64,000 bases of DNA from NCBI GenBank assembly GCA_965214085.1, contig OZ243937.1:1488001-1552000 (forward strand). The letters are read 5' to 3'. Numbering within the stretch: position 1 is the first letter of the stretch; the number at the start of each line of letters is the position of its first letter. The notes under the pieces are model-generated. The model searched no databases. It was not told the DNA's origin and worked only from the letters and a program-made list of their open reading frames with translations. The translations under genes were made by a program, and so were the position numbers. Source of the stretch: UBA6055 sp965214085. GTDB taxonomy: Bacteria; Chloroflexota; Anaerolineae; Aggregatilineales; Phototrophicaceae. Shown one piece after another: positions 43,934-51,894 of the stretch.

Positions 43934-46429
43934 CTATTGTTCCGCCACATGGGCTCTTGTTTCTTCGTCGATTTCAGCCGCCAACTGCAGCGCATCGGCT
44001 TTCATCTTGTCGCTTAGCACAAAGTCCTGACTGAAATAGACGGACTCGGGAAAGCGGTAATTCCAGGCGCGATAGAAATCCGCGCGTCGACTATCACGGC
44101 TGAGATTGCAGTCAAATCGCACCAGGTAGCCATTAGCCAGTCGGCCGTCATGTCCATGCTGAATGTGCGACAATCCCCATGTGAGGCCCCGCCCGTCGCC
44201 GCTGTCTAGGAATGCGTCCGGCACGTAAGGTCCCGCGGCCACCGGTGGTACGGTGACCTTTCCAACTACCTCGAAATTCAAGCCATCCCGCGCGAACTGC
44301 ACGGTGTTTTTCTCCGGACCTTCAACGCTGGTGATGGCGACGATGCCTGCGCGATAGGGATACAGGAAGGTCTCATGACCACTATTGGTCAAAGGGTTCA
44401 GCGGCGATTTCATGAAGGGGCCGCGCGGGTCATCCGCGACCGCCACGCCCCAACCGACGCCCAGATCGTGACGATAGGTCCTGCCGAATTGCACACCTTT
44501 ATAATACAGCCAAATCTGCCCGCGATACACCAGGACGTAAGGGTCATGCAGCTTATGCGAATCCCAGTCGCCAAAGCTGGCGATGGCATTGGCGTCGTCG
44601 GCTTCGCCAAGAAAGTCGCCACGGCGGCCCGGCCGCAAGATCGGTTCGTCCAGCTTGGTCCAGGGACCATCGGGAGCATCCGCCCAAGCCATGCCGATTT
44701 GATGGATTGACCTGTGTTGCCATACGCCCTGAATCACCTGATAGTACAAGTAATACTTGCCATCAAGCGCCAAAATATCAGGCGTGAAAACGGCGCGGTC
44801 GTCGAATGCGCCTGGCTCGCCGCGGCGGACAGCAAGCCCCTGTTCCACCCAATAAAAGCCATCACGCGAAGTCGCGTACCAGATGTCGGCCATATCCCAA
44901 TCCCAAGCCGGTCGGGATTCGCTGGCTCGCGCGATTCCCTGCCAGTTGAGCTCGGTTAGCCGGCGCGTGTACCACACGTAGTACCTGTCGCCGACCTTGA
45001 TAACCTTTGAGGGGTCACGCCGTGTCACGCCCTGTTCTTTGCCGATGCCGCCGATGGCCGAGTACCGGAAGGCCGAGAAGAAGTCGCTGCCCTGATCCTT
45101 GTAGACGCCATAGTTATCATAGACCCGCTCCATGGCTCGGCTGATTGGTGCGGTTGGTCGCGCTTCCGATGGCCGCTGCGGCTCATTGGCGTATGTCAGT
45201 TCTTGCATATTACGCTCATTCAGCGCGACATCGGGCGAGAAATACACTTCTTCGGGAAAGCGCATATTAGTCTCACGGAAGCCCGGCCGCTCCAGGCCGC
45301 GCCGCAAGTTGCAATCGAAACGCACAATGTAGGAGTTGCCGCTCTTCATTTCTTCAGTGGCGATATGCGACAGCCCCCAGGTGATGCCCTTGCCCGGCTG
45401 CGTATCGCTGTAGGAGTCGGGCGCGAAGGGCCCGGCGGCCAGCGGCGGCAGAGTTACATGCGCGACCACATCAAAGTTCAGCCCATCGGCGGCGTATTGA
45501 ATCGTATCTTTCTCGGGTCCGTCATGCCCGCAGATCGCGAGTACCCCTTCGCCGTAGGGAAACAGGCAGGTCTCGTGCCCGCTATTGGTGACGGGGTTCA
45601 GCGGCGATTTAACAAAGGGGCCCTCCGGACGATCAGCAATCGCCACGCCCCAGCCAATGCCGCGCGAGTACTTGGTCGTCCAGCCCATCGGCTGGCCTTT
45701 GTAATAGAGCCAATACTTGCCGCCGCGTACAAGGATAAAGGGATCGTGTACCTTGTGGCTGTCCCAGTCGCCATAGCGTGTAACTTCGCCTGAATCATCG
45801 GCGCCCAGCCACTCGCCCGGGCTGCCGGGCCGCAAGACGGGGGCGTCGGCGCGCTGCCAGGGACCATGCGGCGAAGTCGCCCAAGACATGCCGACGGAGT
45901 TGCGCGTTCGCGTCTGATAGGGGTAGTCCACCGCTTGATAGTAGAGGTAGAACTTGTCCTCTGTCATCAGCACATCTGGCGTGAAAACCGAGCGGCCGTC
46001 GTATGCCTCTGCTGGTCCGCGAGTCACGGCGAGGCCACGCTCAACCCAGTTGAAGCCATCTTGGGAGGTGGCGTACCAGATCTCCGCCAGATCCCAGTCG
46101 AAGACCGGGCTATCCCAAGTCTGCTGACGCTGAGGAGGTTTGTTGCTCTGGTCGCGATCATTGACGGTTTCGCGCCGGGTGTACCAAACGAAGTAGGCGC
46201 CGTCGATGCGCAGGACAGTTGTTGGGTCGCGCCTGGTCACGCCAGCTTCCTTGCCGATTCCAGACACTCGGCTGTATTTGAAGGTCGTATAGTATTCGCT
46301 GGTCGAATCCTGATAGCGCCCCCACTTGTCGTAGAGCCGATGCGTCGCCGCGCTAAGCGGGCGATCCAGCGGTTTGTCCAGCGTCGGCTCGCCCGGCAGG
46401 CTTGGCTTGTCTAGGCTCGCTGGGTTCAT
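43934..46429 (-). CDS. Tandem double-domain GH117-type glycoside hydrolase
   Basis: This 831-residue protein is made of two complete GH117-like five-bladed propellers, about residues 20-400 and 425-815. GH117 enzymes remove 3,6-anhydro-L-galactose from the non-reducing end of neoagaro-oligosaccharides. Each half keeps the three conserved active-site motifs: RRDP (Asp68 and Asp472), HDP (His228-Asp229 and His628-Asp629) and NSGHE (His285-Glu286 and His685-Glu686). The catalytic spacing is about 400 residues. Each half also has the N-terminal helix that mediates domain swapping in characterised enzymes. No signal peptide is seen, so it acts in the cytoplasm on imported oligosaccharides. The gene starts 3 bases after the GMC oxidoreductase gene and is cotranscribed with it. 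Both halves may be active. Confidence 0.9.
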   Translation of the reverse strand: MNPASLDKPSLPGEPTLDKPLDRPLSAATHRLYDKWGRYQDSTSEYYTTFKYSRVSGIGKEAGVTRRDPTTVLRIDGAYFVWYTRRETVNDRDQSNKPPQRQQTWDSPVFDWDLAEIWYATSQDGFNWVERGLAVTRGPAEAYDGRSVFTPDVLMTEDKFYLYYQAVDYPYQTRTRNSVGMSWATSPHGPWQRADAPVLRPGSPGEWLGADDSGEVTRYGDWDSHKVHDPFILVRGGKYWLYYKGQPMGWTTKYSRGIGWGVAIADRPEGPFVKSPLNPVTNSGHETCLFPYGEGVLAICGHDGPEKDTIQYAADGLNFDVVAHVTLPPLAAGPFAPDSYSDTQPGKGITWGLSHIATEEMKSGNSYIVRFDCNLRRGLERPGFRETNMRFPEEVYFSPDVALNERNMQELTYANEPQRPSEARPTAPISRAMERVYDNYGVYKDQGSDFFSAFRYSAIGGIGKEQGVTRRDPSKVIKVGDRYYVWYTRRLTELNWQGIARASESRPAWDWDMADIWYATSRDGFYWVEQGLAVRRGEPGAFDDRAVFTPDILALDGKYYLYYQVIQGVWQHRSIHQIGMAWADAPDGPWTKLDEPILRPGRRGDFLGEADDANAIASFGDWDSHKLHDPYVLVYRGQIWLYYKGVQFGRTYRHDLGVGWGVAVADDPRGPFMKSPLNPLTNSGHETFLYPYRAGIVAITSVEGPEKNTVQFARDGLNFEVVGKVTVPPVAAGPYVPDAFLDSGDGRGLTWGLSHIQHGHDGRLANGYLVRFDCNLSRDSRRADFYRAWNYRFPESVYFSQDFVLSDKMKADALQLAAEIDEETRAHVAEQ

Positions 46430-46432
46430 TGG

Positions 46433-48025
46433 TCAGGCCTCTTCCAGAATCATCGCGGCGGTTTTTTCGCCGATCATGATGCAAGGCGCGTTGGTGTTGG
46501 CGTTGATAATCCGCGGCATGATTGAAGCATCGGCGACGCGCAGGCCGCTAATCCCATGCACGCGCAGTCTGTGATCCACCACCGCCAGCGCGTCATCCCC
46601 CATCTTGCAGCTGCCCGCCGGATGGTAAATTGTCGTGGCGAATTCGCGGATATAGCGGATCAAGTCTTCATCCGATGCGACGCCAGCGCCCGGGAGGAAC
46701 TCATCGCCGCGATAGCGTTCGAAGGCATTGGCGGAGGCGATCTCACGACCGATTTTGACGCCGGCCAAAAGTACTTGTACATCATCATCGTGGCATAAGC
46801 AGCCGAAGTCGATCAGCGGCGGCATCAGCGGATCTTTGGATTGCAAACGCAGCTCGCCCGAGCTCTTGGTTCCGACCAAGCCAGCGAGGATGGTGAAGCC
46901 GTGCCCGGCGGGCGTCTCAAAGCCATGACGGATGAACCAATCGGGACCGAAATGATACTGCAATTCCGGCGCCGGCGAATTGGCCTTGAGCGTAATGAAG
47001 CCGCCGGCCTCGCCCAGATTTGATGTCAGCAAACCCATCTTGCTGCGCTCATATCGCCGCGCCTGCCCAGGCGTCTCTTTGCCAACCAGGCTGACCGGCT
47101 CCAGACAGTGATAGGCGACGGGCACTTGAATATGATCCATCAAGTGTTTGCCTACGCCGGGCAAGTCGGCGATCAATGGAATGTCAAACTCCGCCAGCTG
47201 CTCCGCTGGCCCAATGCCAGAAAGCAGCAGTAATTGCGGCGAGTTGATGGCGCCGCCGCAAAGGATGACTTCACGGGCAGCGCGCGCTACTTTATTCGCC
47301 CCCTCATGCTGATAGGCCACGCCGATGCAGCGGCCACGCTCAATGAGTAAACGCGTGGCATGGGCGAAGGGCAGGGCGGTGAAATTGTCGCGTTCCAGCG
47401 CCGGGCGCAGGTAGCCAACCGCTGTACTGTGCCGCTGGCCTCGCTTCTGCGTGACTTGATACAAGCCGAAGCCTTCTTGCGCGCCGTCATTAAAATCGTC
47501 ATTGTGGCGGTATCCGATTTCTAGAGCGGCGTCGACGAAGGCTTTGCTCAAGGGATTGGGATCTTGCGGGTCGGCCACGTTGATCGGCCCGCCAACGCCA
47601 TGATGCGCCGATTCGCCGCGTTCCTGGTGCTGCATCTTGCGAAAGAAGGGCAGGAGGTCTGCGTAGCCCCAGCCCAAATTGCCCTGCGCCGCCCAGCCAT
47701 CATAATCGGAAGGATGACCGCGCTGGTAGACCATGGCATTCATCGAGCTGGTCCCGCCGTATACTTTGCCGCGCGGGACGTATTCTCGTCGATTGTTGAG
47801 GCCCGGCTGGGGTACCGTCTCGTAGTCCCAATCGATGTCGCTGTGAAACAGATCCGCGAAGCGGGCCGGAATGTGAATATTCGGGTCGCTGTCCGGGCCG
47901 CCCGCTTCCAGCAAGAGCACCGAAGTGCCTGGGTCTTCACTCAGCCGGCAAGCCAGAGCCGCGCCGGCGGAACCCGCCCCGATGACAATGTAGTCGGCAG
48001 CAATCATTTCTTGTCCATAATTCAT
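46433..48025 (-). CDS. GMC-family FAD-dependent oxidoreductase (choline dehydrogenase-like)
   Basis: This 530-residue flavoprotein oxidises alcohols. The FAD-binding fold is at the N-terminus (YIVIGAGSAGAALACRLSED). The GMC signatures are present: GKVYGGTSSMNAMVYQRGHP and, further on, CGGAINSPQLLLLSGIGP. The C-terminal catalytic region has HPAGSCKMGDDA and then NANTNAPCIMIGEKTAAMI, giving the conserved His and Asn. Family members act on choline, sugars and other alcohols. The gene is followed immediately by the tandem GH117, so a sugar or sugar-derived alcohol is a reasonable guess. The start could be ATG 48025 or ATG 48007. The upstream region is filled by two repeat elements, and no operator like those of the other locus promoters was found. 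Confidence 0.92.
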   Translation of the reverse strand: MNYGQEMIAADYIVIGAGSAGAALACRLSEDPGTSVLLLEAGGPDSDPNIHIPARFADLFHSDIDWDYETVPQPGLNNRREYVPRGKVYGGTSSMNAMVYQRGHPSDYDGWAAQGNLGWGYADLLPFFRKMQHQERGESAHHGVGGPINVADPQDPNPLSKAFVDAALEIGYRHNDDFNDGAQEGFGLYQVTQKRGQRHSTAVGYLRPALERDNFTALPFAHATRLLIERGRCIGVAYQHEGANKVARAAREVILCGGAINSPQLLLLSGIGPAEQLAEFDIPLIADLPGVGKHLMDHIQVPVAYHCLEPVSLVGKETPGQARRYERSKMGLLTSNLGEAGGFITLKANSPAPELQYHFGPDWFIRHGFETPAGHGFTILAGLVGTKSSGELRLQSKDPLMPPLIDFGCLCHDDDVQVLLAGVKIGREIASANAFERYRGDEFLPGAGVASDEDLIRYIREFATTIYHPAGSCKMGDDALAVVDHRLRVHGISGLRVADASIMPRIINANTNAPCIMIGEKTAAMILEEA

Positions 48026-48044
48026 GATTTAGTACAAAGACTTC

Positions 48045-48317
48045 AATCAGCCAGGGCAATCGCATCAAAATGAATCTGCAAAACTATGAACATTATACAA
48101 ACTTAAATCTAAGCACAGAGACACAGAGGGCACAGAGAATAGTCTTTCACGTATAAGTATTGTGAAATTGCACTTCAATTATGCACCCTATGATAAGCAT
48201 TTTACCCATATGTATGTCGATACTAGAGGAGTTCTGCCCCGAAAAAACTTAATCTCTGTGTTCTCTGTGCCTCTGTGGTGAAATATTTTTTTATGCGATT
48301 GCCCTGCGTAATCAGCC
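48045..48317. repeat. Family A element, long form, inverted relative to the 21.7-kb copy
   Basis: The element is about 48052-48306 with ends CAGGGCAATCGCATCAAAAT and GATTGCCCTG. Its interior matches the 21.7-kb copy read in reverse (for example GTATCGACAT / ATGTCGATAC). AATCAGCC occurs at 48045-48052 and again at 48310-48317, just outside the ends and offset by a few bases. It abuts the family B copy that follows. Confidence 0.75.
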
Positions 48318-48683
48318 TGGAAATGTATCCTTTTCGGTTGATACAGATATATACCATCGAGGACACCGAGAAATGCTAGTGCAATCGCATCAACTTATCT
48401 CAATACTAAGGTGCCAAGAACTCCGAGATATATCCGAAAATATGTCAATAAAGGACTCAATGAAAAGGTGATTTTCTGCCAGATTTCATGGGCGAGCCAA
48501 GGCTCGCCCCTACAATTTGTTAGTTTGATAAAATATCGTCATTTATGGATATAGATGCGATTGCCCTGCGAGAGAACCGAGAAACTTAATCGAGATATGC
48601 CATATTCTTTGTGTGCTTTGTGCCTTTGTGTCTTTGTGGTGAAATTGAATTTCAACCGAATTCGATACACTTCCATCAGCCTG
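48311..48683. repeat. Family B element with nested insertion, reverse orientation; 9-bp target duplication
   Basis: The outer element is 48320-48674, flanked by ATCAGCCTG at 48311-48319 and 48675-48683. It is inverted relative to the other three copies. The nested segment is about 48377-48566, bounded by TGC on both sides. The right end lies only 15 bases before the -35 box of the GH117 promoter. The 700-base gap 48026-48791 therefore contains an A element, this B element, then a promoter with operator. Confidence 0.87.
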
Positions 48684-48688
48684 ACAAT

Positions 48689-48722
48689 TTGACGCGCCTA
48701 TGTTTATTGTCTACAATTTACA
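48689..48722 (+). promoter_or_regulatory. Promoter with ATTGTNNACAAT operator, GH117 gene
   Basis: TTGACG (48689-48694), a 17-base spacer and TACAAT (48712-48717). The palindrome ATTGTCTACAAT (48706-48717) covers the -10 box. The surrounding TATTGTCTACAATTTACA (48705-48722) matches 16 of 18 bases with the sites at 54841 and 56107. Binding here would block polymerase, as expected of a GntR repressor. Confidence 0.7.
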
Positions 48723-48791
48723 TATTGTACTGTTTCGTGTTTGTTTCGGCAACAAATGTCGAGTCAGATGCGCTATGTCATGGGAGGCATA

Positions 48792-50018
48792 ATGAGCGAA
48801 GCAATGGGCGCATTTCCCAGCAAGATGCCACTGGTAAAACCGACCGACCGGCCACTAAGCGCGGCGACTCAGAGGGTCTACGATATGTGGACGCCCAAGC
48901 AAGATCCGGGCAATCCTTTCTACAGCATCTTCAAATATTCGCGTATCACGGGCATCGATAGACATGACAGCCATCCGTCAGTTTCCCGCCGCGACCCATC
49001 CAAAGTACTGAAGATCGGCGACGCCTATTACGTCTGGTATACGCGGCGGCAGACCATGCGCAACCCAGTGGGAATGCCAAATGTAGACCAGGGCGCGGAC
49101 GATATCCCGGTCGTCGATTGGGACCTGGCCGATATCTGCTACGCGACTTCAATAGATGGATTCGAGTGGGAAGAGCAAGGCGTGGCGGTGCCGCGCGCGC
49201 CCAAAGGCTCCTATGGCGACCGCTCGCTTTCGACGCCAGATATCCTGGTGTTTAATGGACGCTACTATCTCTACTACCAGACCTTCACCACCATGTGGCG
49301 CAAGAATGACTGTGTCAACGTCAGTGTCGCCTGGGCAGATTCGCCCGATGGCCCCTGGACCCGGCTTGACCGCCCGGTCGTCCCGCAAGGCGCCCCCGGC
49401 GAGTGGGACAGTTGCGCCATTCACGATCCCTATCCCTTGGTGTATAAGGGCAAAGTCTGGCTCTACTACAAGGGTTCGCCGGTTGACAAGTCGCCGGGTA
49501 ATTTGCTGCGCGCGCAGGGTGTGGCCATCGCCGACCATCCTGAAGGTCCCTTCGTCAAATCTCCGTTGAATCCGGTGACGAATTCGGGCCATGAGACCAT
49601 GTACTGGCCCTACAAAGACGGCATCGCGACGCTGCTCATCCTCGATGGGCCCGAGAAGGACACCATTCAGTATTCGACGGACGGGCTCAACTTTGTGCCC
49701 ATGGCGCACGTTCAGCTGTCGCCGATAGCGCCCGGACCCTTCTGCCCGGACGCCTTTGCTGACAACGGCGACGGCCGCGGCATCACCTGGGGCTTGTGCC
49801 ACATGAATCCGCTCGGAGTGGGTAACGAAGTCGGCTTGCAGCTCATTCGCTTTGATTGCGACTTAAGCCGGGATAGCTATCGCGCTGAATACAAACGCAG
49901 CAATCTGCATTGGGGCGAAGGCACCTGGTTCCAGCGTATGATGGAATTGCCGGTAGATTGGAAAGCGCGCATCCTGGCTGAACAGGCAGACTTCGACAAG
50001 CCAACTGCCGGGACCTAA
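48792..50018 (+). CDS. GH117-type glycoside hydrolase
   Basis: This is a 408-residue single-domain enzyme with the full GH117 motif set: VSRRDPS (Asp68), AIHDP (His211-Asp212) and TNSGHE (His267-Glu268). WYTRR, GRYYLYYQ and SPLNPVTNSG mark the propeller blades. The N-terminal helix RPLSAATQRVYDMWTPKQDP is nearly the same as in the tandem protein, so these are close paralogues. The predicted role is exo-removal of an anhydro-galactose or related terminal sugar in the cytoplasm; no signal peptide is seen. The start ATG 48792 follows GGGAGG, and earlier in-frame ATGs lack such a site. Its own promoter carries the shared palindrome. It converges on the kduD-like gene 22 bases away. Confidence 0.9.
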   Translation: MSEAMGAFPSKMPLVKPTDRPLSAATQRVYDMWTPKQDPGNPFYSIFKYSRITGIDRHDSHPSVSRRDPSKVLKIGDAYYVWYTRRQTMRNPVGMPNVDQGADDIPVVDWDLADICYATSIDGFEWEEQGVAVPRAPKGSYGDRSLSTPDILVFNGRYYLYYQTFTTMWRKNDCVNVSVAWADSPDGPWTRLDRPVVPQGAPGEWDSCAIHDPYPLVYKGKVWLYYKGSPVDKSPGNLLRAQGVAIADHPEGPFVKSPLNPVTNSGHETMYWPYKDGIATLLILDGPEKDTIQYSTDGLNFVPMAHVQLSPIAPGPFCPDAFADNGDGRGITWGLCHMNPLGVGNEVGLQLIRFDCDLSRDSYRAEYKRSNLHWGEGTWFQRMMELPVDWKARILAEQADFDKPTAGT

Positions 50019-50040
50019 GCTCGGCGCGGGCGAGATCGTC

Positions 50041-50811
50041 CTAGCGGCCCATCCAGCCGCCATCCACGACCAGGATCTCGCCGTTGACGAAATCCGAAGC
50101 GGCTGAAGCCAGGAATACGACCGGTCCCTTGAAGTCGTCGGTATTGCCCCAGCGGCCGGCGGGAATCCTTTCCAGTATGGCGCGGTAGCGTTCTGGATCG
50201 TTTTGCAGCGCCTCGGTGACGTCCGTGCGAATATAACCCGGCGCGATGGCATTCACTTGAACGCCGCGCCCGGCCCACTCATTGGCGAGCGCCTTGGTCA
50301 ACTGGCCGATGCCGCCTTTGCTGGCCGCGTAGCCAGGCACGGTGATGCCGCCCTGAAATGTCAGCAGGGAGGCGGTGAATATGATCTTGCCGCTGCCGCG
50401 TTCCAGCATGCCTTTGCCCAGCTCGCGACTGAGGATGAATTGGGAGTTGAGATTCGTCTCGATGATGGTGTCCCAGTAGTCGTCAGGGTGGCTCTCGGCC
50501 GGTTCGCGCAGTACCGTACCGGCGTTGTTCACCAGAATGTCGATGACGGGGTGGTCGGCGGAGACCTGCTTGATGAATCGATACAGGTCGTCGCGGCGGG
50601 AAAAGTCGCAGCGATAGCCGCTGAACGCTCGGCCCAGCGCGCTGATGTCGTTCTCGATGTCGCTGTCCGCTGCTTCCAGGTTGGCGCTGACGGCGATGAT
50701 GTCGGCGCCGGCTTCCGCCAGAGCATTCGCCATGGCCCGGCCGATGCCGCGGCGCGCGCCTGTAACCAGAGCCGTTTTGCCCTCGAGCTGAAAACTGTTT
50801 AATACGTTCAT
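50041..50811 (-). CDS. SDR oxidoreductase, 2-dehydro-3-deoxy-D-gluconate 5-dehydrogenase (KduD)-like
   Basis: This is a 256-residue NAD(P)-dependent short-chain dehydrogenase. It has TGARRGIG (residues 18-24), NNAG (95-98) and the catalytic Ser148, Tyr161 and Lys165. The stretch SLLTFQGGITVPGYAASKGG, then ANEWAGRGVQVNAIAPGYI, then ERIPAGRWG and the end NGEILVVDGGWMGR closely resemble KduD of pectin catabolism. KduD interconverts 2-keto-3-deoxygluconate and its 2,5-diketo form. In anhydrogalactose catabolism a KduD-type step links 2-keto-3-deoxygalactonate to 2-keto-3-deoxygluconate. Its ATG directly follows the stop of the Zn-dehydrogenase gene, with GGAG inside that gene's end, so the two are coupled. 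Substrate assignment is by similarity and context. Confidence 0.88.
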   Translation of the reverse strand: MNVLNSFQLEGKTALVTGARRGIGRAMANALAEAGADIIAVSANLEAADSDIENDISALGRAFSGYRCDFSRRDDLYRFIKQVSADHPVIDILVNNAGTVLREPAESHPDDYWDTIIETNLNSQFILSRELGKGMLERGSGKIIFTASLLTFQGGITVPGYAASKGGIGQLTKALANEWAGRGVQVNAIAPGYIRTDVTEALQNDPERYRAILERIPAGRWGNTDDFKGPVVFLASAASDFVNGEILVVDGGWMGR

Positions 50812-51828
50812 CTATAACTCCAGCAGAATCTTCATGACTTGCCCGCCTTTGTCCATGTCCTCAAAACCGGATTGCAACGCTGACAGCGGGCGGATGTCGG
50901 TAACCAGGTCGTCGAGCGGCAAAGTGCCCCGCGCGGCCAATTCGATGGCGGCGCTGAAGTCTTCGGATTCGTAGACGCGGACACCCTGCAAGCGCAATTC
51001 GCGCCAGAAAAAGCGGAACAGATCAATCTTGGGCGCTTGGGCGAAAATCGCAACGATGACAGCCAGACCGCGAGTGCGCAGCAACTCGGTCATGATGGTC
51101 GCGCCGGCTTGCGAACCCGATACTTCAAATACGATGTCAGCCCCGGCGCCCCGGGTACGCTGCATAACAAGCTTCGTCAGGTCGGTCTCATGCGGATTGA
51201 CGGCGTCCAATCCGAGGCGACTCGCCAAGTTGACGCGATAGGGGTTGATCTCTGATACCAGCACCTCAGCGCCGGCTTGCCGCGCTACCAAAGCGACCAG
51301 CATGCCAATCGGACCGCCGCCGAGCACAACGACCTGGTCGCCGGTTTTGACACCCGCCAGGCGAACATCGTGGCAGGCGACCGCCAGCGGCTCTATCAGC
51401 GCGCCGTGCTTCAGTGAAAGATGAGCCGGCATCCGGTGCAAGGTGTAGGCCGGCACTGTCCAATAACTTTGGAACGCGCCCGGCGTGTCGATGCCCAGAA
51501 AGTCCAGGTTGTGGCAGATATGACTATGCCCCGCCGCGCAGGCTGGGCAGCTCCCGCAAGGCGCCAGCGGCATGACGACGACTTTATCGCCTGTCGTAAA
51601 GCCACTGACCTCGTCGCCCGTCTTATGCACGGTGGCGGACATTTCGTGCCCCATGACCAAGGGCATGCGCACACGCGCGTCCATGGCGCCATGGTAAATA
51701 TGCAAATCGGTGCCGCAGATGCCGCAATGGGAAATCTTGAGCTGAACCTCGTCGCTGGCGGGTTCGACCAGTTCGCCCGGTCCCAGGCGTATTGTGCGAT
51801 TGCCTTCGTAATAGGCTGCTTGCGCCAT
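50812..51828 (-). CDS. Zinc-dependent medium-chain alcohol/polyol dehydrogenase
   Basis: This is a 338-residue enzyme of the sorbitol/threonine/L-galactonate dehydrogenase group. The catalytic zinc ligands lie in CGICGTD (Cys38) and GHE (His61-Glu62). Four structural-zinc cysteines are present at 91, 94, 97 and 105. The NAD-binding GGGPIG is at 170-175. Such enzymes oxidise a secondary alcohol of a sugar acid or polyol to a ketone. Cotranscription with the KduD-like SDR suggests a pair that oxidises and then reduces C5 of a 3-deoxy-2-keto sugar acid, thereby inverting it. AGGAA lies upstream of ATG 51828. The GntR gene precedes it by 66 bases in the same direction. Confidence 0.9.
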   Translation of the reverse strand: MAQAAYYEGNRTIRLGPGELVEPASDEVQLKISHCGICGTDLHIYHGAMDARVRMPLVMGHEMSATVHKTGDEVSGFTTGDKVVVMPLAPCGSCPACAAGHSHICHNLDFLGIDTPGAFQSYWTVPAYTLHRMPAHLSLKHGALIEPLAVACHDVRLAGVKTGDQVVVLGGGPIGMLVALVARQAGAEVLVSEINPYRVNLASRLGLDAVNPHETDLTKLVMQRTRGAGADIVFEVSGSQAGATIMTELLRTRGLAVIVAIFAQAPKIDLFRFFWRELRLQGVRVYESEDFSAAIELAARGTLPLDDLVTDIRPLSALQSGFEDMDKGGQVMKILLEL

Positions 51829-51894
51829 AGCGGAGTTCCTTTGCCCAGATGGGAGGCATTCGTCAATAGGGATAGTAAAGTCAGCCGCTGCGAT

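Noticed and set aside
28872..48674. Short repeated motifs (CACAGAG / CACAAAG tracts) as a CRISPR array
   Set aside because: They occur once or twice per intergenic element, are internally inverted and have no regular spacers or cas genes nearby.
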